The notes below the pieces were generated by a model. It was not told the DNA's origin. It made no database searches and saw only the letters and a program-made list of their open reading frames with translations. This document shows, one piece after another, positions 1 through 6,071 of a stretch of 12,097 nt of DNA (its first letter is position 1; every line of letters begins with the position of its first letter). A program made the translations under genes and the position numbers. Source of the stretch: Rubrivivax sp. (lineage in GTDB: Bacteria > Pseudomonadota > Gammaproteobacteria > Burkholderiales > Burkholderiaceae). The stretch covers positions 1 through 12,097 of the forward strand of contig SEEY01000054.1 in the NCBI GenBank assembly GCA_004211235.1, read 5' to 3'.

Positions 1-186
1 GAGAGCGACGAGCTGCTGGTAGAGCTGGCCGCCGTCGAGCAGGTTGAAGGCGGTGCGGCCGTTGCTGCCGCTGTCACGCAGCACGACGCGCCGAGCGGCG
101 TCGTGCTGCGTGACAGCGGCAGCAACGGCCGCACCGCCTTCAACCTGCTCGACGGCGGCCAGCTCTACCAGCAGCTCGTCGCTCTC
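1..186. repeat. Perfect inverted repeat, 89-bp arms, 8-nt loop
   Basis: Bases 1-89 are the exact reverse complement of 98-186 (each paired position sums to 187); the loop is 90-97. Pairing stops exactly at the window edge, so the left arm could extend further. The right arm is continuous with the open frame ending at 537, so it is the native copy. Perfect arms this long with a tiny loop are unstable in living cells and are typical of fold-back artefacts at contig ends. Confidence 0.9.
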
Positions 187-537
187 GGTACACCGTCGCG
201 GCAGCCCAGCGTGGCGGCGGCGCCAGTGCAGCAGCCAGCCGCTGCTGCGGCCGATGCCTGGGCCTGGCTGAACACCGTCCGGCCGCTCCAGGATTCGCGC
301 GACACGACCTTCGCGGCGATCACGGCGCCGACGCTGGCGAAGCTGCACGGTTCGCCCGCGCGCGAGTCGGCCGATGGCGCGGCAGCCGCGGCTCTCTTCG
401 CCGTGGACCCCGCACCGCTGCTCCCCAGCCAGCTCGCAGCGCTGCTGCGGATCGACGCGGCAGCTCCCCAGGGGCAAACGGAGCCGGCGCAGGACAGCGC
501 GCGCTTTCGCGTCTGGTCGGAGGAACTGGTGCTCTGA
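1..537 (+). CDS. 3' end of an unrecognised protein gene (5' truncated)
   Basis: The frame is open from the first base and ends in TGA at 535-537, so the gene starts outside the window; a GTG at 103 is in frame but has no convincing ribosome binding site. I do not recognise the family. The visible C-terminus has no cysteine and no clear membrane segment. It begins with a Ser/Gly/Asn-containing stretch, passes through an Ala/Pro/Gln-rich linker (about codons 64-82) and ends in an Ala-rich, probably helical segment closing with RVWSEELVL. The first 89 bases are an exact inverted copy of 98-186, so residues encoded before about base 98 are probably not the native sequence, while codons after that look genuine. 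It could be the tail of a large surface or secreted protein, but nothing here proves that. Confidence 0.5.
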   Translation, partial: ESDELLVELAAVEQVEGGAAVAAAVTQHDAPSGVVLRDSGSNGRTAFNLLDGGQLYQQLVALGTPSRQPSVAAAPVQQPAAAAADAWAWLNTVRPLQDSRDTTFAAITAPTLAKLHGSPARESADGAAAAALFAVDPAPLLPSQLAALLRIDAAAPQGQTEPAQDSARFRVWSEELVL

Positions 538-548
538 GGCCTGGGTGC

Positions 549-572
549 GCGCCGTCTGCTAGCGCACGGCGC
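549..572 (+). terminator. Hairpin after the first gene, possible terminator
   Basis: GCGCCGT (549-555) pairs perfectly with ACGGCGC (566-572) around a 10-nt loop, starting 11 nt after the TGA at 535-537. There is no T-run after it, so it is not a canonical intrinsic terminator. It may still define the transcript end together with Rho. Confidence 0.3.
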
Positions 573-762
573 CTGGACCGGTCGGCTATGGGTGAAGTCG
601 ACCGTCCTGCAATGCAGCGAAATGCTTTGCCGACGTTCGTCGAGGGACGTCACGACGCGCGCTAGATGCCAAGCGCTTCCGGCTTGAACACCGGCCGGCG
701 GGCGCTACCAACCCCTGATCGATTCGCAGCGATGCTGCCGGTCGGCCTCGTTTCGCCGCACC

Positions 763-791
763 TTGCATGGCGACTCGACATCCTCTACAGT
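763..791 (+). promoter_or_regulatory. Weak candidate sigma70 promoter for the ArsR cassette
   Basis: TTGCAT (763-768) and TACAGT (786-791) are 17 nt apart. They match the -35 and -10 consensus only partly (3/6 and 4/6). Transcription would start about 797-799, almost on the proposed GTG start at 799, which would make the message nearly leaderless. The -10 box touches the dyad at 790-807. The rest of 573-762 holds nothing I can name. Confidence 0.3.
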
Positions 792-807
792 TAGCTTTGT
801 GGCTAAC
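790..807. promoter_or_regulatory. Operator-like dyad over the ArsR start codon
   Basis: GTTAGC (790-795) and GCTAAC (802-807) form a perfect inverted repeat with a 6-nt spacer. It straddles the GTG start (799-801) and the end of the putative -10 box. ArsR-family repressors bind short dyads of this kind at their own promoters, so this is the natural autorepression site for the gene at 799. Confidence 0.55.
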
Positions 808-1146
808 AATAATCTTGCGCTGGATGCAGTCTTCGGCGCTCTGTCAGACCCCACCCGGCGGGCCATCATCCAGCGGCTCGGCCGGGGGCCGGCCTCCGTG
901 AGCGAGCTGGCGGAGCCATTCCCCATGGCGCTCCCATCGTTCATGAAGCACGTGAGCGTGCTGGAGGACTGCGGGCTGATCCGTTCCAGCAAGGTCGGCC
1001 GCATCCGTACCTGCATGCTCGAGCGCAAAAAGCTCGCTGCCGCCGAGCGCTGGTTCAGCAAGCAGCGCGCGATGTGGGCGAACCGGTACGACAACCTGGA
1101 CGGCCTGCTGGCCCAACTGAGTGGAGACGACGACCATGAAACCTGA
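799..1146 (+). CDS. ArsR-family winged-helix repressor
   Basis: A protein of 115 aa with the ArsR N-terminal signature LDAVFGALSDPTRRAI (residues 8-23), followed by a winged helix at about 31-70 (SVSELAEPF, the recognition-helix region MALPSFMKHVSVLEDCGLI, then a wing). The ArsR/SmtB metal-binding ELCVCDL motif is absent, so it is unlikely to be an arsenic or cadmium sensor. It belongs instead to the group of ArsR regulators paired with AHSA1/SRPBCC proteins. I chose GTG at 799 because homologues begin just before the LDAVFGAL block; an upstream in-frame TTG at 763 would add 12 uncharacteristic residues. The gene overlaps the next by 11 bases, so the two are translationally coupled. The dyad at 790-807 suggests autorepression. 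The inducing signal is unknown. Confidence 0.85.
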   Translation: MANNNLALDAVFGALSDPTRRAIIQRLGRGPASVSELAEPFPMALPSFMKHVSVLEDCGLIRSSKVGRIRTCMLERKKLAAAERWFSKQRAMWANRYDNLDGLLAQLSGDDDHET

Positions 1147-1645
1147 TGCCCTTTTCGATTTCACCGTGGACCGCGAGCAAGCCACGATCATGGTGAAACG
1201 CGAGTTCGCCGGCCGCCGCCAGCTCGTCTGGGACTGCCACACCCGCAGCGACTTGCTGGACCGCTGGTTCGCCCCCAAGCCCCTGACCGCGCAGACCAGG
1301 CACATGGACTTCCGTGAAGGCGGCCACTGGCACTTCGCCATGGTGACGCCCGATGGCCAGTCCTACTGGAGCCGGCTCGACTATGTCCGCATCACACCCA
1401 TCGACGGATACGACGCGCTCGACTCGTTCAGCGATGAGACCGGTGCGGTCAACACCGCCATGCCTCAGGCTCGCTGGGGCGTGTCCTTCACCGAGTCCGG
1501 CCCGAAGCAAACCATCGTCAGCACTGCCATTCGCTACGCTTCCCAGGCCGACGTCGAGAAGGTCATCGCCATGGGCCTCAAGGACGGCCTCACCTCCACC
1601 ATGCAGCGCCTCGATGAACTGCTGGCGTCGCTGGCCGACGCCTGA
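1136..1645 (+). CDS. SRPBCC / AHSA1-domain protein
   Basis: A protein of 169 aa of the START-like SRPBCC superfamily, AHSA1 (Aha1 C-terminal-like) branch. Visible signatures are the early strand and helix with DLLDRWFAPKPL (about residues 39-50), a GGHWHFAMVTPDG strand-turn (about 66-78) and the long C-terminal helix ending MQRLDELLASLADA. The fold makes a deep hydrophobic ligand pocket; the ligand for this group is generally not known and no enzymatic activity is evident. ATG 1136 is preceded by GGAG at 1123-1126 and lies inside the 3' end of the ArsR gene (ATGAAACCTGA overlap). An alternative GTG at 1121 would add five residues without a better ribosome site. It is co-transcribed with the regulator and probably controlled by it. 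Confidence 0.85.
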   Translation: MKPDALFDFTVDREQATIMVKREFAGRRQLVWDCHTRSDLLDRWFAPKPLTAQTRHMDFREGGHWHFAMVTPDGQSYWSRLDYVRITPIDGYDALDSFSDETGAVNTAMPQARWGVSFTESGPKQTIVSTAIRYASQADVEKVIAMGLKDGLTSTMQRLDELLASLADA

Positions 1646-1678
1646 ACCCTTCCCTCACACCACCCTTGAAGGCCTCGC

Positions 1679-2092
1679 ATGCCCAAGCAAATCTTCGTCA
1701 ACCTGCCCGTCGCCGACCTGCCCAAGGCCAAGTCGTTCTATGAAGCCATAGGCGCGGTCAACAACCCACAGTTCAGCGACGACAACGGCGCCTGCATGGT
1801 GGTGTCCGACACCATCTACGTGATGCTTCTCACCCATCAAAAATGGGCCTCATTCACCACCAAGCCCATCGCTGATTCACGGGCCGCCAGCGAAGTGATG
1901 CTGTGCCTCAGCGCCGACGACCGCGGCGCTGTCGACACCATGGTGAAGGCGGCCGCCGCCAGTGGCGGCAAGGCCGACGTCAACCCGCTACAGGACCACG
2001 GCTTCATGTACGGTCGTAGCTTCGAAGACGTGGATGGCCACATCTGGGAAGTCATGTTCATGGACATGAGCCAGATGCAGCAGCAGGGCTGA
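1679..2092 (+). CDS. VOC-family (glyoxalase/bleomycin-resistance fold) protein
   Basis: A protein of 137 aa beginning MPKQIFVNLPVADLPKAK, typical of a single-chain glyoxalase/extradiol-dioxygenase-fold protein with two beta-alpha-beta-beta-beta modules. The second module closes with YGRSFEDVDGHIWEVMFMD (about 111-129), where the conserved D-x-x-G-H-x-W-E pattern carries the Glu that is a metal ligand in metal-dependent members. The first-module metal ligands are not obvious, so catalysis as a true glyoxalase I cannot be claimed. The start ATG at 1679 has GAAGG at 1668-1672 as ribosome site, 33 nt after the SRPBCC stop, consistent with one operon. ArsR-SRPBCC-VOC cassettes are common in soil proteobacteria, where a role in handling reactive or xenobiotic small molecules is usually assumed but not proven. 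Confidence 0.85.
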   Translation: MPKQIFVNLPVADLPKAKSFYEAIGAVNNPQFSDDNGACMVVSDTIYVMLLTHQKWASFTTKPIADSRAASEVMLCLSADDRGAVDTMVKAAAASGGKADVNPLQDHGFMYGRSFEDVDGHIWEVMFMDMSQMQQQG

Positions 2093-2470
2093 TCTTGCGC
2101 GGGCCGGCCGTGTGGCGGCCTGATCGCGGAGCCTGATTGAAATGGTTTGCGTTGTACTTGCTGCGTTCATCGGAGCAGCCGGCTTGAGCCAGCGAGATGA
2201 CGCAACTGACCTTGCTCTGCGTCTACAGCTGACTCGCGCCGGTCCCTCGTCGCCGAACGACTTCAACCGGCCTTGACCGGTCGCCGGCCTGAATCACATT
2301 TCATGTGGAAGATGGTTCCCGGGTGGAGCTGGCGAAGCCCCGCCTGGACCGGCTGCAGATGATTGCGGTCGATCTTCAGTGATGCAGTCGCGCGGGTGCT
2401 CTGAGGCGCGCCCCGCGGCCTTGAGCCGATCACACACGGTCTCGGCACGGTTTGAGAGCCGCGAGGGCCG
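2093..2470. other. Non-coding gap between converging transcription units
   Basis: This 378-bp stretch lies between the VOC stop and the ROK stop; both flanking genes point into it. No convincing gene, tRNA or mobile-element end is seen. It holds several short dyads: ACCGG (2266-2270) with CCGGT (2277-2281), CACAT (2295-2299) with ATGTG (2303-2307), and GCCGA (2425-2429) with TCGGC (2442-2446). None is followed by a T-run, so none is a clear intrinsic terminator. The last could serve the leftward operon. Confidence 0.4.
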
Positions 2471-3625
2471 TCAGGGCAGCGCCGGCTGCGTGAGCCGGTA
2501 GCCGGCCAGCGCGGCGGCGCCGACGGCGATGGCGTCGGCGCCGAAGCGGGCAACGCGCAGCGACGGCTCCGGCAGGCGGGCAGCGGCGGCGTATTGCTGG
2601 AGCGTCTCGCGGACCGGCGCCAGCAGCGCTTCGCCCAGCGCCATGGCCGGGCCGCCGAGCACGATGCAGGCCGGGTCGTAGGCGACGGCCAGGTTCTGCA
2701 GCAGCACACCCAGGTAATGCCCGGCCCTGGCGACGGCATCGGCGGGCGGCGGGTCGCCGTCCTGCTGCAGCAGCGCGCGGCTGCCGATCAGGGCTTCGGC
2801 GCAGCCGAGCCGCCCGCAGGAGCAGCGGGGGCCGTCGATCTGCAGCACCATGTGGCCGACCTCGCCGGCCAGGCCGCGGGCACCAGTCAGCAGGCGTCCG
2901 CCCACCACGAGTCCGGCGCCGACGCCTTCGCCGACGAGAACCAGCAGCAGCGGGTCGGCCATGGGCGATGGGTTGAACTCCGTTTCGCCCAGGGCGGCCA
3001 CGTCCGCGTCGTTCTGCATGAAGACGGGCACGCCGGAGAGTGGCGTGCCTTGCAGTGCCTCGCGCAGCAAGGCGCCAAACGGCACCTGGTGCCAGTGCAC
3101 GTGCGGTGCGAAGACGAGCTGGTCGCGGGCCTGGTCCACACCACCCGGCAGGCCGACGCCGATGCCGATGATGTGTTGCGCCTCGCCGCGCCGGTTGGCC
3201 ACCGCCAGCATGGTGTGCGTCAGCTCGCGGATGCAGGCCTCGACGTCCAGCTCGGTGTCGTAGCCGGTGCTCTGCGCCTGCAGAACTTCGCCCGTCAGCG
3301 ACGTCAGCACCACACGGACGTGGCCGATGCCGACCTGCGTGCCGAGCAGCAGCAGCCGCGTCGGGTCGATGAACAGCGGCGTCGGGCGGCGGCCGATGTC
3401 GCCGGTGACGATGACCTCGCGCTCCTCCAGCCAGCCCTCGTCGATGAGTTCCCGCGCCAGGGCACTCACGGTCGACTTGGTCAGCCCCAGTGCCTGCGCC
3501 AGGTCCACGCGCGACTGACCCGGCTGCACGCGCAACTGGCGGATCAGGGCCATGCGGTTGCCGCGCTTGAGCTGGGCCTGCCCGCTGCTGGTCTCGGCTT
3601 TCATCGACATGGCTTTCATCAGCAT
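2471..3625 (-). CDS. ROK-family transcriptional repressor (XylR/NagC type)
   Basis: A protein of 384 aa. An N-terminal winged helix lies at about 20-85 (SRVDLAQALGLTKSTVSALA, then wing GDIGRRPTPLFID), followed by a ROK sugar-kinase-like domain to the end. ROK signatures are NDADVAALGE (205-214), GAGLVVGG (236-243) and the structural zinc cluster H258, C268, C270, C275 in the GHM...CSCGRLGC block. The N-terminal ATP-binding DIGGTK motif of ROK kinases is replaced by TQVGIGHV (about 96-103), so this is a regulator and not a kinase. The start ATG at 3625 shares one base with the RraA stop (TGATG) and has AAGGG just upstream; ATGs at 3619, 3610 and 3604 are alternatives. As last gene of the operon it probably represses the locus until a pathway sugar or sugar acid binds, but the effector is not deducible. 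Confidence 0.9.
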   Translation of the reverse strand: MLMKAMSMKAETSSGQAQLKRGNRMALIRQLRVQPGQSRVDLAQALGLTKSTVSALARELIDEGWLEEREVIVTGDIGRRPTPLFIDPTRLLLLGTQVGIGHVRVVLTSLTGEVLQAQSTGYDTELDVEACIRELTHTMLAVANRRGEAQHIIGIGVGLPGGVDQARDQLVFAPHVHWHQVPFGALLREALQGTPLSGVPVFMQNDADVAALGETEFNPSPMADPLLLVLVGEGVGAGLVVGGRLLTGARGLAGEVGHMVLQIDGPRCSCGRLGCAEALIGSRALLQQDGDPPPADAVARAGHYLGVLLQNLAVAYDPACIVLGGPAMALGEALLAPVRETLQQYAAAARLPEPSLRVARFGADAIAVGAAALAGYRLTQPALP

Positions 3626-4335
3626 CAGCGGCCCTTGGACTGGCGCCAGCCGGCGAACAGGCCTGCGACGTCGGGGTCGGTCGGCGGATACAGGCCAAGC
3701 ACGCCGCGGCCGGCCATCACCTGCTCCTGCACGAAGTCCTCGAACACGGTCCTCTCGACGGCTTCCGTGGCGATCTCGTCCGCCAGATGGGCCGGGATGA
3801 CGATGACGCCCTCGGCATCGCCGACAACCACGTCGCCGGGGAAGACCGGCGCATCGCCGCAGCCGATCGGCTCGTTGATGGCGATGGCCTGGTGCAACGT
3901 CAGGTTGGTGGGGGCGCTGGGACGGGAGTGGTAGGCCGGCATCGTGTATTTAGCGATGTCGGGGCTGTCGCGGAACCCGCCATCGGTGACCACGCCGGCC
4001 ACGCCGCGCACCATCAGACGCGCGACCAGGATGCCGCCGGCCGAGGCGGCGCGGGCATCCTTGCGGCTGTCGATGACGAGCACGGCGCCCGGTGGGCATT
4101 CCTCGACGGCGACGCGCTGCGGATGGGCGCGGTCCTTGAACACGCTGATGTCGTTCAGGTCCTCGCGCGCCGGCATGTAGCGCAGCGTGTAGGCGGGGCC
4201 GACCATGTTCGGCAGGCCCGGGTTGAGCGGCAGCACGCCCTGGATGAACTGGTTCTTCAGGCCGCGCTTGAACAGGGCGGTGCAGAGCGTCGCGGTGCTC
4301 ACGCCCATCAGCTTTTGTCGGGTTTCGGGATTCAT
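3625..4335 (-). CDS. RraA-like protein, putative sugar-acid aldolase/lyase
   Basis: A protein of 236 aa of the RraA / 4-hydroxy-4-methyl-2-oxoglutarate aldolase family. The active-site block is present: SAGGILVARLMVRGVAGVV (98-116), then TDGGFRDS (117-124) with R122 and D123, matching the Arg-Asp pair that positions pyruvate and the divalent metal in HMG/CHA aldolases. GDVVVGDAEGVIVIP (167-181) is also conserved. It has the extended N- and C-termini usual for RraA homologues in sugar-acid clusters, not the shorter E. coli RNase E regulator. The start is ATG 4335, 5 nt after the dehydratase stop, with no clear ribosome site, so coupling is likely. Because the operon encodes a dehydratase and a semialdehyde dehydrogenase but no classical 2-keto-3-deoxypentonate dehydratase or aldolase, this protein may do that step. 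That assignment is inference. Confidence 0.8.
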   Translation of the reverse strand: MNPETRQKLMGVSTATLCTALFKRGLKNQFIQGVLPLNPGLPNMVGPAYTLRYMPAREDLNDISVFKDRAHPQRVAVEECPPGAVLVIDSRKDARAASAGGILVARLMVRGVAGVVTDGGFRDSPDIAKYTMPAYHSRPSAPTNLTLHQAIAINEPIGCGDAPVFPGDVVVGDAEGVIVIPAHLADEIATEAVERTVFEDFVQEQVMAGRGVLGLYPPTDPDVAGLFAGWRQSKGR

Positions 4336-4340
4336 GGATT

Positions 4341-6071
4341 TCAGTAGATGACGGGCTCGGGCACCGGGGCGCCGAACTGGGTTTCGAGGAAGTCGAAGTC
4401 GCAGCCCTCATGGGCCTGCAGGATGTGGCGGCCGAACATCCAGCCGTAGCCGCGCTCGTAGCGGGCGGGCGGCGGTGTCCACGCAGCGCGGCGGGCGGCG
4501 AGCTCCTCGTCGCTGACTTCGAGGTGGATGGTGCGGGCGGGCACGTCGACGGTGATGCGGTCGCCCGTCTTCACCAGCGCCAGCGGCCCGCCGACGAAGG
4601 CCTCCGGGCTGCAGTGCAGCAGGCAGCCGCCGTAGCTGGTGCCGCTCATGCGTGCGTCGGACAGGCGCAGCATGTCGGTCACGCCGGCTTTCAGCAGCTT
4701 GGTCGGGATGGGCAGCATGCCCCACTCCGGCATGCCGGCACCCTTGGGGCCGGCATTGCGCAGCACGAGGATGTCGTCGCCGGTCACGTCCAGGTCCGGG
4801 TCGTCCACCGCGGCCTTCAGGCTCGGATAGTCGTCGAACACCAGCGCGCGGCCGGTATGCCGCAGCAGGTGCGGCGCGACCGCGCTCGGCTTGATGACGA
4901 CGCCGTCCGGCGCCAGGTTGCCGCGCAGCACGGCCAGCGCACCTTCGGCGTAGATGGGGTTGTCCAGCGGCCGGATGACGTCCGCGTTGAAGACCTCGGC
5001 GCCGTCGATGTTCTCGGCCACCGTGCGGCCGTTGACGGTCAGTGCGGTCAGGTCCAACTTGTCGCGCATGACGTTCATCATGGCCGGCAGGCCGCCGGCG
5101 TAGAAGAAGTCTTCCATCAGGTAGCGGTCGCCGCTGGGCCGGATGTTGGCGATGACGCCGATGTGGCGGCTGGCCGCGTCGAAGTCGTCCAGCGTCAGCG
5201 GCAGGCCAGCGCGCCGGCTGATGGCCACCAGGTGAATGATGGCGTTGGTGCTGCAGCCCATGGCCATCGCCACGGCGACCGCGTTGGCGAAGCTGCCCGT
5301 GCTGAGCAGCTTGGCCGGGGTCAGGTCTTCCCACACCATGCCGACGATGCGCCGGCCGCATTCGGCGGACATGCGTGTGTGGTTGGCATCCGGCGCCGGG
5401 ATGCTGCTGGCGCCGGGCAGCGTGACGCCCAGCGCCTCGGCGATGCCCATCATCGTGGCGGCGGTGCCCATGGTCATGCAGGTGCCGTGGCTGCGGGCGA
5501 TGCCGGCTTCCATCTCGGCCCAGGCCTGATCACTCAGGCGACCGGCGCGGCGTTCGTCCCAGTACTTGAAGGCGTCGCTGCCGCTGCCCAGCACCTGGCC
5601 GCGCCAGTTGCCGCGCAGCATCGGGCCGGCGGGTAGATAGATCAGAGGCAGGCCCATGCTGATGGCGCCCATCAGCAGGCCCGGCGTGGTCTTGTCGCAG
5701 CCGCCCATCAGCACGGCGCCGTCGACCGGATGGCTGCGCAGCAGCTCCTCCGTCTCCATCGCCAGGAAGTTGCGGTAGAGCATGCTGGTCGGCTTGACCA
5801 TGCTTTCGCTCAAGCTGATGGCAGGCAGCTCCAGCGGCCAGCCTCCCGCCTGCAGGATGCCGCGCTTGACGTCCTCCACCCGCTGCTTGAAGTGGGTGTG
5901 GCACTGATTGGCATCGCTCCAGGTGTTGATGATGGCGATGACCGGCTTGCCGATGAAGTCCTCGGCGGCAAAGCCCATCTGCAGCACACGGCTGCGATGG
6001 CCGAAGCTGCGGAAATCGTCCTTGGCGAACCAGCGAGCGCTGCGCAGGTCCTGCACGCTCTTGACGCTCAT
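4341..6071 (-). CDS. IlvD/Edd-family sugar-acid dehydratase (pentonate dehydratase-like)
   Basis: A protein of 576 aa, the usual length for L-arabonate / D-xylonate dehydratases of the IlvD/Edd family, which convert an aldonate to the 2-keto-3-deoxy acid in the cytoplasm. The [2Fe-2S] ligands are visible: C57 (NTWSDANQC), C125 (MGGCDKTTP) and C198 (SHGTCMTMGTA). K127 is the equivalent of the carboxylated metal-binding lysine. S476 in SDARMSG corresponds to the serine proposed as base. The N-terminus RSARWFAKDDFRSFGHRS fits the pentonate/hexonate subgroup better than valine-pathway IlvD. ATG 6071 was chosen because it overlaps the dehydrogenase stop (ATGA, 6068-6071), has GGGG 6 nt upstream and starts the conserved region; the frame stays open a further 40 codons upstream but inside the dehydrogenase gene. 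Substrate could be xylonate, arabonate or another aldonate; context with xylan enzymes favours a pentonate or a uronate-derived acid. Confidence 0.9.
   Translation of the reverse strand: MSVKSVQDLRSARWFAKDDFRSFGHRSRVLQMGFAAEDFIGKPVIAIINTWSDANQCHTHFKQRVEDVKRGILQAGGWPLELPAISLSESMVKPTSMLYRNFLAMETEELLRSHPVDGAVLMGGCDKTTPGLLMGAISMGLPLIYLPAGPMLRGNWRGQVLGSGSDAFKYWDERRAGRLSDQAWAEMEAGIARSHGTCMTMGTAATMMGIAEALGVTLPGASSIPAPDANHTRMSAECGRRIVGMVWEDLTPAKLLSTGSFANAVAVAMAMGCSTNAIIHLVAISRRAGLPLTLDDFDAASRHIGVIANIRPSGDRYLMEDFFYAGGLPAMMNVMRDKLDLTALTVNGRTVAENIDGAEVFNADVIRPLDNPIYAEGALAVLRGNLAPDGVVIKPSAVAPHLLRHTGRALVFDDYPSLKAAVDDPDLDVTGDDILVLRNAGPKGAGMPEWGMLPIPTKLLKAGVTDMLRLSDARMSGTSYGGCLLHCSPEAFVGGPLALVKTGDRITVDVPARTIHLEVSDEELAARRAAWTPPPARYERGYGWMFGRHILQAHEGCDFDFLETQFGAPVPEPVIY

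Noticed and set aside
1..186. Reading the inverted repeat as a mobile-element end or CRISPR/attC-like site
   Set aside because: The arms are continuous protein-coding sequence with no transposase, no integrase core sites and no repeat-spacer periodicity.
2093..2470. Possible degraded gene or insertion-sequence remnant between the converging units
   Set aside because: Both strands give only short frames without a motif, and no matching terminal repeats or target duplications are seen.
2594..3934. 446-codon open frame on the + strand opposite the ROK and RraA-like genes
   Set aside because: It is the antisense shadow of two confidently identified genes, a common effect of high GC; its translation is low-complexity (His/Gln/Arg/Ala-rich) with no recognisable domain.
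4410..5636. 408-codon + strand open frame opposite the dehydratase gene
   Set aside because: Antisense to a gene with clear iron-sulfur ligands and family length; no supporting motif or ribosome site.
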